DNA of 64,000 bases from Ligula intestinalis (taxonomy: Eukaryota > Platyhelminthes > Cestoda > Diphyllobothriidea > Diphyllobothriidae): contig JAYGXS010000010.1 of assembly GCA_036362985.1 (NCBI GenBank), positions 6,225,293 to 6,289,292 of the forward strand, in the 5' to 3' direction. The notes beneath the pieces are model-generated. The model searched no databases and was not told the origin of the DNA. It worked only from the letters and a program-made list of their open reading frames with translations. This document shows, one piece after another, positions 34,740 through 46,289 of this stretch. The position numbers and the translations under genes were made by a program. Numbering within the stretch: the first letter of the stretch is position 1; the number at the start of each line of letters is the position of its first letter.

Positions 34740-35440
34740 TTGAAGAAGAAGTGGTTGCGTTCATCGGAATCGTAATTTAATTCATCTGAGCTTTCGGGCT
34801 CTTGCGGTAGTCCACCGTCAGAGATAAACCGTCAACGAAAAGCGAGCAACAGTTATAGGGGGTAGGAACCAATCAACTGCTGTGTCGCAATCAACTGTGT
34901 ATCGCATACCATGTCTGAACTGTCCCCGAAATTATACCGGACAGATAGGAAGAATGCTTGGTTCGCGCATGCACGAACATAAGCTAGCTGTCAGGCAGGG
35001 TGACGCACAGTCCCACACCTATGAGACAGGCCACGAGTTTTATTTCGCAGCCGCAAGAGTAGTTGCTCACGCCGACAGCAAGACCGCACGGGAGTTAAAT
35101 GAAGCCTGGGCCTCGGATGACAACTCAGTCAACCAATGCACTGAGTTGGCGCCTGCTTCATCGCTCTCCGTAGGCACCTACGCACGACCGAAACTGGTAA
35201 TATATGAGTCTCCCCCTCTCATTCTCCTCTACCCATCACCAATTTTTCCCCTCCCCCCCACCCTACTCTTCGTCTCGCCTTATACCCCCCCTCTCACAGT
35301 TGATTGGTTCCTGCCTCCTATAACTGTTGCTCGCTTTTCGTTGCCGGTTTATCGCTGACGATGGACTCCCGCAAGAGCCCGAAACTTCACATGAATAAAA
35401 TTACGATTCCGGTGAGCGCCACCTTTTCTTCTTCTAGACA
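34740..35440 (+). mobile_element. Mini-PLE, type D, with inverted ends
   Basis: Left 34740-34886 is the inverted form of right 35285-35435. Mirrored blocks: AGTTGATTGGTTCCT, TATAACTGTTGCTCGCTTTT, GGTTTATC, CCGCAAGAGCCCGAAA, ATTACGATTCCG. Each outer side ends in TTC/GAA triplets. Between them is an in-frame GIY-YIG piece, so truncation left only the nuclease half. Confidence 0.85.
34882..35358 (+). pseudogene. PLE-D GIY-YIG nuclease fragment
   Basis: STVYRIPCLNCPRNYTGQIG (34885-34944) followed by SRMHEHKLAVRQGD, ETGHEFYFAAARVV and LNEAWASDDNSVNQC: the nuclease core with the CxxC pair, the YTGQ variant of YIG(E), the conserved R and EH positions, and the C-terminal tail. No stop interrupts the core, but the RT is absent and the frame opens from within the left inverted repeat, so it cannot move itself. 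Confidence 0.75.
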
Positions 35441-37029
35441 AATACCTGGGATGTGAACCTTTGCCTCGATTTGTGTTCGTAACTTGTTTGGTATGATCGA
35501 ATAAGGGTGCATTATCGTGCAACCGTGGAGTTTACGAGCTCAACCCCATCATTGAAGAGTCAATTTAAATCCTCTGTCGGTTGATAGCATCCAGAACCGG
35601 GAATGCGGAGTGGACTGCGCTTCTATGTGAGAGGTTTCTTGAAACTGTAGCGTCTGATCAGTTGTTGTGATGAGAGCATTACAATTGTCAGATGAAATCC
35701 CAGAATTATTAGAACCCTGAGTTGTTGTCTCAGGCAGCAGTGTTCGTTGGCGAAACAAGGGCTATTTTTGACTACGTCTAGTCAGGTTCGAGCCTGGATG
35801 TCTGGCAGTGATGGCAGCTGCGCTTACACGATTGTTGAGCGAGTGCAACTGTTCTGCGATTGGTTTATTGCATTGCCCGTAGGGGTGTCGTGTACAGTGG
35901 CCCGTGCTGCGTTAGCCGAGGGGTGGCATGTTCAAGTGACCCTGTGTAGATGTCAATTTATAATCTGCCAAACTTACTTCAATAATTATCCTGGCGAATG
36001 CACCTTTACCATAAGTGTAATGCGAAGATTTCTTCTACCTACTATTTATCTCTGTCAGGACCGTTGGTCCAGGTGGTGATGTCTTCCATGTTAGCAGTCG
36101 CCATCTTTCTACGGCCAACAACTTACAACTGCTTAATAGACGTACGATCGTTTGAGTGATTGAACAAAACGGAGACCGCTTAATGATTTTTACTCTCTTT
36201 AACCATCTAGCAAACGACTTCCACCACATATCTAACAAGAAGCAGCCGCGATGTAAATTGAAATTCAGAAGAAGATGCGGCATCAGCAAGCGCAAACAAC
36301 TCAAAGCTTTCTTTTACAAAAAATGCTACCAATTGTAGGTTTTTGCTTAATTAGTATGGACATTTGAGAGACGTTTAGAACTGTCAATATTTATGCTAAA
36401 GGGACCGTCGAATCCTATATTAGGTCCCAGACCAGCAACCGAAAGCTTTGTCCTTCTGCAATACAAGACCTGGTGCTATAAAGGGCATACTGCCTGCGCA
36501 ATTAAAGGCGAGGGAAAGACTCATAAAAAATAAGATTTGTAAAAGTAAAATAAAACAGGAATTATCAACTAGTAATCTCATGTTTGTCAAAAACCGCGAG
36601 CCGTAATTAGAATGTGCGATGATGCGAATACTTGGAAGTAAGTAAGTTAAAAAAAGCTTTAACTAACTTAGTAGAAAAGTGAACTAAAATAAACTAAAGC
36701 CACTTAATTTAAAAATAATAAACATAATAATGAAATGAAAACTAAAGGGGAAATCAAACTTCAATATAAATAAGTTAACTACCAAATAAAATGAACCAAC
36801 GTAACGTTGCTGCGCATGTAAGTTGAAGGCATGCGCGGCGTTTCGTTTCGCAAACTGTACCAAACTAACTCCGAAACGGTGAGTTGAAGTAGACGCCTTC
36901 TAACCACAAATGTTTTTCATACAGGAAGGTCAAGAGACCCAGTAGACTATAGAGTATAAATGCGTAAGCCGTCCAATTTTTTTACACCAAATAAATTCTA
37001 TGGAAGTAATAGGTGCAAGTACGTCTGTG
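35441..37029. other. Unassigned flank downstream of the Kv2-like gene
   Basis: No host exon recognised. 36840-36960 resembles 60590-60690 (AACTCCGAAACGGT(G/T)AG, AAGTTGAAGTAGAC), a dispersed AT-rich repeat. Confidence 0.35.
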
Positions 37030-37030
37030 T

Positions 37031-37825
37031 TTATTTACGGCACGCCCTATTTTGTTGCGAAAACGACGGAGCATTTAAACAATTTTTCTGGGAACCAAGA
37101 TGACCCACCTCATCCTGCCGCTGAAGTCGTAGTGCCCGCCACCGCGGACGCAGATGCTTGTCGGCGATCTCAAAGGGATTCGTACTCGAGGGTGCGGCAT
37201 CATCACCGCAAGAGGACCAGGGTTTTAGCTGCTGTCTTTCCGGCGTCGTGGCTACTGGAGGAGCCGAGTCGATGAGGGGGATGGCTGCCTCCTCCTCCTC
37301 CTTGGTTTTCACGCAAACAGCGTCAGTCTCTTCTGCCTCCTCAACGTCGTCATCCTCCTCTTCCTGGGCTGTCGGCAGTGGCATGTGGCCGTTGAAGGAA
37401 TGAGAGTGCAGCATACGTGAACGCGCGGGGCAGAGTGACACCACTGCAGGGCCTAGTGGAGCCCCGCGGGGTCTCTCATCCATGTCAATGACGATTTTTG
37501 GGAATCCGGCCGGTGTGGAGACGCTGCAATGTCTACCGGCCTGCAGGGAGGTTTGCGCGGTACAAGTATCAAAGCTCCTTCTGAAGCGCCTGTACGAGCC
37601 ACAGGCAGTATCGGCGGCGATTGGTTGGCTACGATCGCAGGGTGTGGACGACGAGAGGCTAATCTCCGGCTGATTTCGCATAGACCGAACCGATAGGTGT
37701 CCACCGGCGGCCGATGAGCTGGTAGGGTCTGCGGTTGTTGGCGTGGCGAGTTCTGGAATGAGGTAATCGTTCTGGTCTTCTGAGGCGATTCTATCAGATA
37801 TTTGAAATTTTACGCCGGACTGGGT
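37031..37825 (-). CDS. Kv2-like channel, putative C-terminal exon
   Basis: Minus-strand open exon of 264 codons plus TAA. It starts after a strong acceptor (TTGCCTTTCCCACAG, then ACC at 37825) in phase 0, exactly the phase left by the donor of the pore exon at 49737. The protein is low in hydrophobic segments, rich in Ser, Thr and Pro, with an acidic stretch EEEDDDVEEAEETD near residues 154-167 and EEEE near 176, as expected for the variable cytoplasmic tail of Kv2 channels. The stop overlaps an AATAAA (37030-37035), hinting at a very short 3' untranslated region. No sequence motif proves membership; the link rests on strand, phase, splice site and lack of another candidate. It could instead be an exon of an unrelated gene. 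Confidence 0.6.
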   Translation of the reverse strand, partial: TQSGVKFQISDRIASEDQNDYLIPELATPTTADPTSSSAAGGHLSVRSMRNQPEISLSSSTPCDRSQPIAADTACGSYRRFRRSFDTCTAQTSLQAGRHCSVSTPAGFPKIVIDMDERPRGAPLGPAVVSLCPARSRMLHSHSFNGHMPLPTAQEEEDDDVEEAEETDAVCVKTKEEEEAAIPLIDSAPPVATTPERQQLKPWSSCGDDAAPSSTNPFEIADKHLRPRWRALRLQRQDEVGHLGSQKNCLNAPSFSQQNRACRK

Positions 37826-38261
37826 CTGTGGGAAAGGCAATAATGCAACACTAGTTTAGAGCTCTGAGATTTCAGTAAAGTAAATGTGGAATATTTGTAT
37901 TTCTTTCACACTAGCGAGTGCATACTGATGACACTGTGTAGACATCATCGATACCATACCTCCAACTATATTAACTTCCTGAATGGACGATATGGAAAAT
38001 TAATTCATATGTTTGAATAAACAATCATTCGACTATGCATTTTTGGGAATAAAACTCAACATCGAATGATCGCAAACAATATGAGGAAGCACAGTCGTAC
38101 CCGTTTGCTCCCTGATTAGATAAAAGTTATGTCGAAGGGTCAGTTATGTCCTAGCCTTATATTTATTTGATCCCTCGTACGGTCAGGAGGTAAAAACAGA
38201 CTCCTCTTGAAAGTCAGTGAATAGAAGCAAATATGCGTGACCCAGATTCTTATTTTAAAGA

Positions 38262-40625
38262 AGAAGACACGATCTCTGGAATGGCAAATTTACTTTTCTG
38301 AGCCTTCGGTTCCATACGAGAAACCTTCTTCAAGGGAAATGAGCAAGCAGCTTCGTTAACCGCTGCCTCCGAACGCGCGCATGGGTAACAAACGAAAGGG
38401 GACCACCAACGCTCTGGCACCACCTACCATACATTAAAACGGTGTCAGAAGCAACCGAGCGTATTACTGCAGAGCTCGGTGTGGGTATTGCTCATCGCTC
38501 GATAGCTAAGCGTACTGAGCCATGAAAACAACTTTAACACGGCAGATACTAAGCCAGCCGAATTTATCGCGGCACTGGAAGCCATGCTCGTACGGTGCAA
38601 GGCAACCGACAAGGCGAAGCATACAGTCCGCCGGAGAGTCACCTCCCTATTAATTACGAAAAGGCCCACTAATAACATGTCAACAGCGGAAGAAGAGGCA
38701 ATGAAGAGGTTAAAAATGAACAAGGACATAAAAGTGCTCCCGGCCGACAAGGGAACAGCAACGGTCGTGATGGACCGTAGCGATGACAACGCAAAAGCTC
38801 AAGCTCTCCTCGATGACCAACAAGCCTACAAACCCACGCATTCCTCCCAGGCTAAATCGCTGATCAGCCAGCTTACGTGTTTCCTGAGCCGGATCCGACG
38901 CAGCAGCGTGATATCACAAGACGAATGGTGACAAACCAAACCAACTGACATGGCACTGGCTCGATTTTACGGCTTGCCAAAAATCCACAAGCCCAACGTT
39001 CCACTCCGGCCAATCGTGGCATTAAAAGGCAGCCCTACTTACAACCTAGCTAAATGGATGTCACGGATACTTAACTTTCTCCGAGAGGGCTCGACGATCT
39101 CAATCAATTCGGCCTCCTACATTCTAGCCGCTATCCGGGGTAGAACGGTTCAACCGGATCAAAACATAGAATCTTTTGATGTGGTTTCACTATTTACATC
39201 TAGCCCTCCGGACCTGGCACGCGACATCCTACGTAAACGACTCGAAGAAAAATACGATTAATCGAGGGGTCCCCTAAAAATTGACCATCTTATGTAACTC
39301 TTCGTCTTCTGCCAACGGAATTTTTTCACATTTCACGGTCAAACATACGAACAGACGAAACGGACGCCGATGGGACTCCTATTTCCAGTCTCATCGCAGA
39401 ACTGGTCTTACAGGAGCTGGAAAAAGTCGCCTTCGACCAAGTTTGAGCGTGCATTCTGGTGCCGATACGTGGACGACACTTTCGTTAAAATCGAACGTCA
39501 CAGGCTAGCAGACTTCCAAAACCTGCTTAAAAGTATCTTCCCCGACATCCAATTCACGAAGGAGGAAGAGAGTGCCGGGAAACTACCGTTCCTGGATGTC
39601 CTCGTCACGCGAAGACCCTACGAAGAACTCAGCACCACAGTTTATAGAAAGGCGACTAACGCAACCCAGGTGCTCAACTCCCATAGCAACCACCCAATAA
39701 CGTATAAGTGTTGCTGTATTCGAAGCCTATTTCAGAGGGTGAAGACACACTGCAGTGAACTAGAGGGACGAGTGCAAGAGTTACGACATATTTGAGACAA
39801 ACTGGTCAGGAATGGACACCCGAACAGCTTCATCCACTGCTGCCTCCGAACGCGCCCATGGGGAACAAACGAAAGGGGACCACCAACGCTCTGGCACCCT
39901 CTACCATACATTAAAAACGTGTGAGAAGCAACCGAGCGTATCACTGCAGAGCTCGGCGGAGTTATTGGTCATCGTCTGACAGCTACCATGAGTTCAAGGG
40001 TCATTCAAATAAAAGACCCACTGGATGTAGGTGAGCAGTTTAGCGTAATTTATCAAGTGCCATGCTGCGACTGTTCTTTGCATCATACAGGACAGACATA
40101 GCGACAACTTAGCTGAGCAAATAACGGAACAGAAGCAGGCAGTGCGATGAGGTGACCCACTGTCCCAGATCACTACCCACACTCTAAAAAGAAGGCAACG
40201 AATTTGACTTCTCGGGCACATGGATAATGGCACGAGCCAGTAGTAAGACGGGGCGAGAACTGCTGGAGGCCTGGGTGTCAGATTCTAACTCAATCACCAG
40301 GCATGTGGATATACTGCACTGTTAATTCGGCACCCCTGCCCGTGACCAGAAACTACGGCCCAGTTCCTGTACACGCACGTAGACGACTTCTTCAAGGTCA
40401 CACGCCACAACTACAGAAACGCCTACGGGGAAACACGATAAGATAGTGTGAGCATGGACGTAGCGTGAGCATGGACCAATCACAACTGCCACCCCCCTCC
40501 CACCCCCATTAACGCGTAGCCAACGCTTGCTGCTTGCTCATTTTCGCTGACGATGGCTTCTCCTATGGAACCGAAAGCTCAGAAGACTGAAATTGCCGTT
40601 CCAGGGATGTGTCAATCGTTGATTA
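38262..40625 (+). mobile_element. PLE-H, near-complete but decayed, with inverted 3' end at left
   Basis: The left boundary 38262-38345 is an inverted copy of the 3' end at 40535-40620 (TTCTCGTATGGAACCGAAGG and GCTCAGAA against TTCTCCTATGGAACCGAAAG and GCTCAGAA). Just inside it, 38355-38500 repeats the linker region found again at 39820-39980 (CCGAACGCGC, GGGGACCACCAACGCTCTGG). Then come RT, linker, nuclease remains and the 3' end. The order shows rearrangement or fusion of two copies. Confidence 0.8.
38530..40330 (+). pseudogene. PLE-H RT plus GIY-YIG, multiple disruptions
   Basis: Mostly one frame with stops: KVLPADKGTATVVMDR (38731-38778), ARFYGLPKIHKPNVPLRPIV (38959-39018), motif A SFDVVSLFTSSP (39172-39208), a damaged motif B RTPMGLLFP (39362-39388), catalytic FWCRYVDDTFVKIE (39451-39492), KLPFLDVLVTRR (39580-39615), linker LPYIKNV (39900-39920) followed by a stop, a nuclease half with HHTGQT in place of YVGET (40081-40098), and GRELLEAWVSDSNSITR. 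Stops at about 38929, 39259, 39793, 39919 and later. Not functional. Confidence 0.8.
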
Positions 40626-40699
40626 ACGTTCACCAATCGTCAACGGAACCCACAGGTCCCGCTCTGCCTTGGAGCTTATTCTCGAGCCCTGCACACCGG

Positions 40700-40870
40700 C
40701 TTGTAGTCGATGCAGGTAGCATTGCCGACGAAGAAAAGGGAGACTAGAATGGCCACTTAAGGCTCATTATCCGTCATGAGTCAGTCATGCATAATCTCAA
40801 GTGCTGCGCCGACCGAGACTCGAACCCGAGACTCAGAACCATTGGGCAACGGGCTCGCTGGCTTGCCGGT
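40700..40870 (-). repeat. tRNA-derived SINE type 1
   Basis: The minus strand shows a B box GGGTTCGAGTCTCGG, TGACTCATGACGG, GGCCATTCTAGTCTCCC and TCGTCGGCAATGCT, in the family order. Confidence 0.6.
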
Positions 40871-41064
40871 TAAGATTGGGAGCTGTGGACGCTCGTTGAT
40901 TAACGTTCACTGATGGTTAACGGAAATCACTCCTCCCACACTTCCAAGGGGCTCCTTCTCAAGCTTCATAAACAGTCGCATAACAACTATGGCAGACAGC
41001 GCTGCCAGCAAAGACACGGGGGCATGGGAGCTCGTGACTCAAGTTTTAGAAAATTAGATTTCGG

Positions 41065-41165
41065 ATCAAAATTTCGTGGGTTCGAGCCTCGGGTGAAGCA
41101 GCATTTGGCGTTTGGTTTGACTGGTTGCCGAGTCGAAAATGGACATTCCAGTCTTCCTCGTCTGT
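41065..41165 (+). repeat. SINE type 1 fragment
   Basis: Contains a B box GGGTTCGAGCCTCGG and, 60 bp on, GACATTCCAGTCTTCCTCG; the middle is shortened. Confidence 0.5.
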
Positions 41166-41189
41166 TTTAGCACTTTTTACTAATGATAA

Positions 41190-41690
41190 TATATGTACAA
41201 AATATTTTGATCAAAGAAAAGTTATTTTTCTATAAATAAATTTGCTACATTCCATTTCAAATCAGGAAAATATTTAAATGTTTTGTTATAATTTATAGCT
41301 ATATTTTACGTCTCCGGAGCTTTGGCATTATCGGGAAATTTTTTTTAGCAAACACTCAGTTCTTCTTATTGTTATTTTAAGTACTTGATATGCATAATGC
41401 TACTCATTATTATTTCTGAGTTTTCATTGCATTCACGCCGGTATGCGAGTTATGATCAAACTTTTAGAAAATTTGGCATGTTGCATGCAGCAGTCGCCAT
41501 ACCGTATTTTTAGCAATTTTACTGTACACGTTCGCAAAAGATATCTGATTCATTTACCAATCATCCGCCTACCGGGTCAATTTTTGCGGCTTATCAACCC
41601 TTTAAGGCTAACGGACCCATTATGCCTCTGTTCAACCGGACTTTTAACGGAGCACAGAATAGACACCCTGGAGTGAAGTAGAAAATATTT
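41190..41690 (+). repeat. AT-rich repeat R7, copy 1
   Basis: It matches 44305-44780 in the same orientation: TGTACAAAATATTTTGA, then ATTATC(G/A)G(G/A)AAATTT, TTTTCATTG, CACGCCGGTATGCG / CACACCGGTATGCG, CAACTTTTA. Small open frames are not conserved between copies. Confidence 0.55.
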
Positions 41691-41699
41691 TCAGCTAAA

Positions 41700-42165
41700 C
41701 CACACCCTTCCGCATAGGCCAATTATTATTGAAGACGTGGTGTCTGAAGTTTCTGCAATACTTGCCTTGAATAGACTCTTTCAAGGGCTCATTTGCGGCT
41801 TATTATGCAACGCTAACTGGCGGAGTTTCGGTAGTCAATTCCTTCTTCAAACATTATTAGCGCAAAAAAACATAATGGGACCTTTAGCTGGCTCAGCTTT
41901 GTTTATTGCTGGGCATTATTTTACTATCTAGGCCAATCTCTACTGTTTTTGTTCCCATCATTAAAAAGCATTCGCTGAATACTTCGTGTTCTACGTATGC
42001 ATTAAAAAATTGAAGGCCTGTCGCAAAAGCTATGTTGACATTGGGATGCCATTAATTTCAGGAATTATGATAACGGCTGATATACAGATTTGAAAGACTA
42101 CTTAATTTCTTGCTGGCGTAACCCTGCACATCCTTACACGTAAATTTTAGAGCAAAACAATATAA
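41700..42165. other. Unassigned intronic AT-rich sequence
   Basis: No supported feature. Confidence 0.35.
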
Positions 42166-42169
42166 ACAG

Positions 42170-42350
42170 TGAAGTGGATCTGACAAAGCATGGGGAGACC
42201 AAAATGGCCATTTCTAGCTTATTAGCCATCATCAGCCAGTCATACCGAATCTCGAGGGTTGGCACTCCCGATATTTGAACCCGGGACCTTTGATCATTGT
42301 GTTCAAGACACTTTCTCTAGTCTTCGGGTTCCCTGCTTTGTCGGTTGTGA
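42170..42350 (-). repeat. tRNA-derived SINE type 1, inverted pair member
   Basis: Minus strand: B box GGGTTCAAATATCGGG, TGCCAACCCTCGAGATTCGG, TGACTGGCTGATGATGGC, then TGGCCATTTTGGTCTCCCC. It faces the copy at 42425-42590. Confidence 0.7.
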
Positions 42351-42424
42351 TCTGGAATATGATCAATGAATGTGCTTTCACCGATATAGTAGAAGAACAA
42401 TTTAGTTCCGCTTTGACCAGGAAA

Positions 42425-42590
42425 CCCGTAGACTAGAGGTAGTGTCTTATACACAGCGACCAAAGCTCCTGAGTTCAAATCTCGGGGGTGCCAACCCTCG
42501 AGATTGGGTGTGACTAGCTGGTGACGGCTAATAAGCCAGAAATGACCATTCAGGTCTCCCATTGCTTTGTCGAATCCACTTCATCATATC
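42425..42590 (+). repeat. tRNA-derived SINE type 1, inverted pair member
   Basis: Plus strand: GACTAGAGGTAGTGTC as A-box-like head, B box GAGTTCAAATCTCGGGG, TGACGGCTAATAAGCCAGAA, ATGACCATTCAGGTCTCCC and TTTGTCGAATCCACTTC. Confidence 0.7.
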
Positions 42591-42599
42591 ACCTGATCA

Positions 42600-44300
42600 C
42601 CATTTGATGGTCTGGAGGGTTTGCGTTGCAAGCTACTGGGTAAAGCGGAACATAATTGTTCCTCTACTAGATCGGTGAACGCACATTCATTCATAATATC
42701 TACAGTGTTCTTTTTGGATGCAAGAATGCCTCAAGCGTAATGACCAAGGCAGTTTAAAGCTTCGATGAGCTAATTCGTCCGCAAAAACCTAAAATGTGTG
42801 TGGACTGGATTAAAGTATTGCGAAGCATTGTAGACAATGTTGCGGTATCGGCCATGCTCGGAAAAATTCAAAAGGTTTCGCCCGTTCTCAACAGTTGGCC
42901 TTCCTACAACGCCCCTGGCCATATTCTACCATTTACTAGGCCTCCTTAAAGTATTCCGCCGTAAAATAATGCCATATATTCAGCTATTTGGGTGACGTAT
43001 AGCACCGTAGGATGTTTTAACCTGCTCTGAACTTTCATGAGCATAACAGCTGTATTGAAGTGTTGCTACTATTTCAGTGTAGACAAATAAACTTTAAGCA
43101 AATAGGCCGTTCCAGAATGGCCTGTATATTCCATCAACTGACATTGAACTGTATGCAAATATATCAGGAATATTCTCGTGTAATATGGCTTTATTTGGGA
43201 TGAGAAAAACGTTGTGTCTAGACTGGGTGATAGAAAGGTTACAACAGGCAGCAAAACATTTATTGTTAAAGTAAAATATTGAGCAGGGAGCAGGATACGA
43301 AGAATATTTAAATTTAGCAGGCCCAGTTCAGCATTAAGAGCAAGGTGAAATCATGTTTGAAAATGTCCCTGCTTAATCCTGGAAACAACTATCTGGGCGG
43401 CTTTGTTTGCTTGTTTAAAAATATGGTGGTTCATGATTCAACCCATCATTTATTTTCCTTATTCAGCATCTTAAAAAATTTCTAAATAGGCAGTGGTAAC
43501 TTTTTAAATGTACGTAGGACTTTCCCCGCACAATAGAACATCATATTGTACCGGGTTATTCACGTTTCAAATTCGTTTGGTTAAACATTCCTTGTCACTC
43601 TCAATGCAAAGTATAAAATTTTGTTGTTTTCTGTAACGGCGCATAATCAACACTTACAACAGTGTTACTCATTATATGTTCTATAAAATCATATTTTTTC
43701 ATCTTAATTGCCTAAAATAAGCAAATAAAATGTTGTTTAAATAAGTATCTTCCGAACTTATAGGTAAAGGAAAGTGGGAAGTATTATCAATCGCATCTTT
43801 GTTCTGCATTGTTTGAAAGTTGTAAGAAGTTTTGATAAGCTTATCGTTGTTTGTGTTGCAGATGCATTACTATTGTCAAAAGCGCACAGTTTACACATGC
43901 TAGGCCTTGCTAATAATTGAACCTAGCGCTAGAAATAAAAAATCACGAATCAGGTAAATGAACATGTTCACCAACCACGATTATATATCTTCATTAAAAC
44001 CGGAAGTAACTATTCAGAAAACCTAGTGGACCTAAGATATCCTCAGCATTTTGCGTACGGGACCGGTGCTTTTAGGGGTTTTGTGGGTTAAAAAATAGGG
44101 TTGGCAGTTAAGCAACTTTGTTGAAAGTTATAACATCGTTTTTACGGAAGAAATTTGCAGAAATTTTAATTTTACAGCCGCTAGAATTAGTTCTTTTAGG
44201 ATTTGACCGGTGAAGAGACCAGTTTCGCAAGATAGTATTTCGCAGAAAAGGGTTCAAAATTTGCAAGATGATATTGAATAAATAGTTACCTATTAATGGG
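42600..44300. other. Unassigned intronic sequence
   Basis: AT-rich. 44000-44230 weakly resembles 60410-60600. No coding motif. Confidence 0.35.
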
Positions 44301-44304
44301 TATC

Positions 44305-44780
44305 TGTACAAAATATTTTGACTATAGAAAAGTACTGTTTATATAAGGTAAGTTGATGAGTAAACCTTTTGGATTTTCATGATATTTAAATTAATTGTTC
44401 TAAAAAAAAGCTATTTTAACATCTTTAGAAGTCGAGAATTATCAGAAAATTTAAAAATTATTAAAAAATACTTAGTAATCCTTATACTTCTTTCAACTTT
44501 TTAAATATGCCTTATGGTTTTCATTGTTATTTCAGTGTTATTTAATTGTTATTTCTATTTCACACCGGTATGCGCGTACTGATCCAACTTTTACAAAGTT
44601 CTAAAATTTTCACAATTTTTAGCGCATTCTGTATAATCACGGCATATCGATTTGTGCACGTAAAGCTCTCAAGGAATGATACCAGCGATAAGATTTCGTT
44701 AAATGGGATTAATCTCACGGACTTCAAACGCCTTATATTTGGGATGTTAGATTGCGCACTTAAAAGGATAAATCATCCTG
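44305..44780 (+). repeat. AT-rich repeat R7, copy 2
   Basis: Partner of 41190-41690; see that entry. Confidence 0.55.
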
Positions 44781-45399
44781 CAGCGCAGTTATGAAATTAT
44801 TGTTTTCTTACTCAAACACGGGGAAGGATGCAGAGCGTTTTGCCTTAAACACCCACTCTCTTTATGCGGCGTTTAGGCCCGCCTCTTATGGCTCGCATTC
44901 TTTCGCTCGCTCAAAAGAACGTAAACATAAGTTGTTAAGGAAGAGGCTTCCTTTGATCATGAGAGGATGCCGATTGGAAATGTGACTCAACTGTAAGCCG
45001 AGTGGGAGTGTGGACACCTATCCTTCTGTAAGGAAACATACCAGTATTGCATTAAATGGTGATAATTATTCATTCATTTTCGCAATTTTCATCGCATACT
45101 TCATTTGAATTTCACTCACATTGTGTTACTATTTTTAAAACTCTTCAGGATATGTAGAATCGTCAAAATTGCACTTTAACATTATGGCAATTTTTAGGTA
45201 TCTTCTATTTCTTGGGACTTAAAATTAAATAAGGACTGTTTTTAGTTGTAGGTGAAGAATACAGACGGGCCAGCTGGGATGCCTGTGTTGTTTAGCAACG
45301 AAAATAATAAGAACGAACTAACCAACCAAACTACCCTAACTACCACCAAACCTCTCTAAGTCATTGGTTCAGCGGCTGCTAGCAACAGTAGAAGCAATT

Positions 45400-45575
45400 G
45401 ACGTTGTCACTTACCATACTAACAGGCTAGGTACTTGTTAAAAGGCCCAGACACGTGTTTGGCCGGTATTCTGCCGCTCCTTGACACAGCTGCTAGGGGT
45501 CCGGCTCCTCAGCGTGTCCCCCATGTTCCCTATCTGCTTTCTGGTTGATATACTGGTTTAAAAAGTTCACGTTTT
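45400..45575 (+). repeat. Repeat R4, copy 1 (single-ended)
   Basis: It matches the left half of 53428-53735: GGCTAGGTAC, AAAGGCCCAGACACGTGTTT, TATTCTGCCGCT, CTTGACACAGCTGC, GGTCCGGCTC. It is preceded at 45355-45395 by a scrap of PLE-G tail (CAGCGGCTGCTAGCAACAG). Confidence 0.6.
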
Positions 45576-45737
45576 TAATCTCCAGAGAAATTAATTTCTG
45601 ATCGCGCTATATATCAGTACATATAAGGTCTATAGGCGTAGACCGAAATTGTAAGTGTATATTTGTGTTGAAACCCGTCAACCCCAATGAAATATACACC
45701 TGCTGCCACAGGACAGTCTTAAGTAGACTAAGCATAT

Positions 45738-46079
45738 ATATATATGGAACAAAGTTGCGCATCCGATCTATCTGGTAAGGGCACATACTTGTCCTGGAAG
45801 TGCCTTGAGGCTCGTACTTGAGCGATATCAGGCTTGTCACTTAGTGACCTCAGAATATGATGTAGGGGTTCCGACCCCTGAGATTGGGTATGACTGGCTG
45901 ATGACGGCTAACAAGCCAAAAATGGCCATTCCGGTCACCCTTGTCTTTGTCGGATCCACTCTATCATATTCTGAGGTCGCTGAGCGACAAGCCTGATATC
46001 GCTCAAGTATGAGCCTCAAGGCACTTCCGGGACAATTATGTGCCCTTACCAGATAGATCGGATGAGCACCTTTGTTCCA
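45738..46079. repeat. Inverted-repeat element with SINE core
   Basis: Arms 45738-45862 and 45957-46079 are near-perfect reverse complements; each contains TGGAACAAAG, CCGATCTATCTGGTAAGGGC, GCCTTGAGGCTCGTACTTG, AGCGATATCAGGCTTGTC and TCAGAATATGA. The 94-bp loop is the tail part of the type 1 SINE (GGTTCCGACCCCTGAGATTG, TGACGGCTAACAAGCC). The same arm recurs once at 53968-54060. Confidence 0.8.
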
Positions 46080-46099
46080 TCATATCCCCCATCACAACC

Positions 46100-46275
46100 G
46101 ACAAAGCAACGAGCCCGAGGTGCCAAGGTAGGGTGGTAAACCCAATGACCAAAGGTCCAGGGTTCGAATCCCGGGGGTTCCGACCCCTGAGATTGAGTTT
46201 GTTTGGCTGATGATGGCTAAAAAGCCAGAAATGGCCATTCCGGTCTCCCTTGTCTTTGTCGGATCCACTCCATAT
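46100..46275 (+). repeat. tRNA-derived SINE type 1
   Basis: A box-like AGGTAGGGTGGTAAA, perfect B box GGGTTCGAATCCCGGGGG, TGATGATGGCTAAAAAGCC, GGCCATTCCGGTCTCCCTTG, TCTTTGTCGGATCCACTCC, followed by an AT dinucleotide tail. It is one of the best-preserved copies. Confidence 0.75.
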
Positions 46276-46289
46276 ATATATATCTATAG

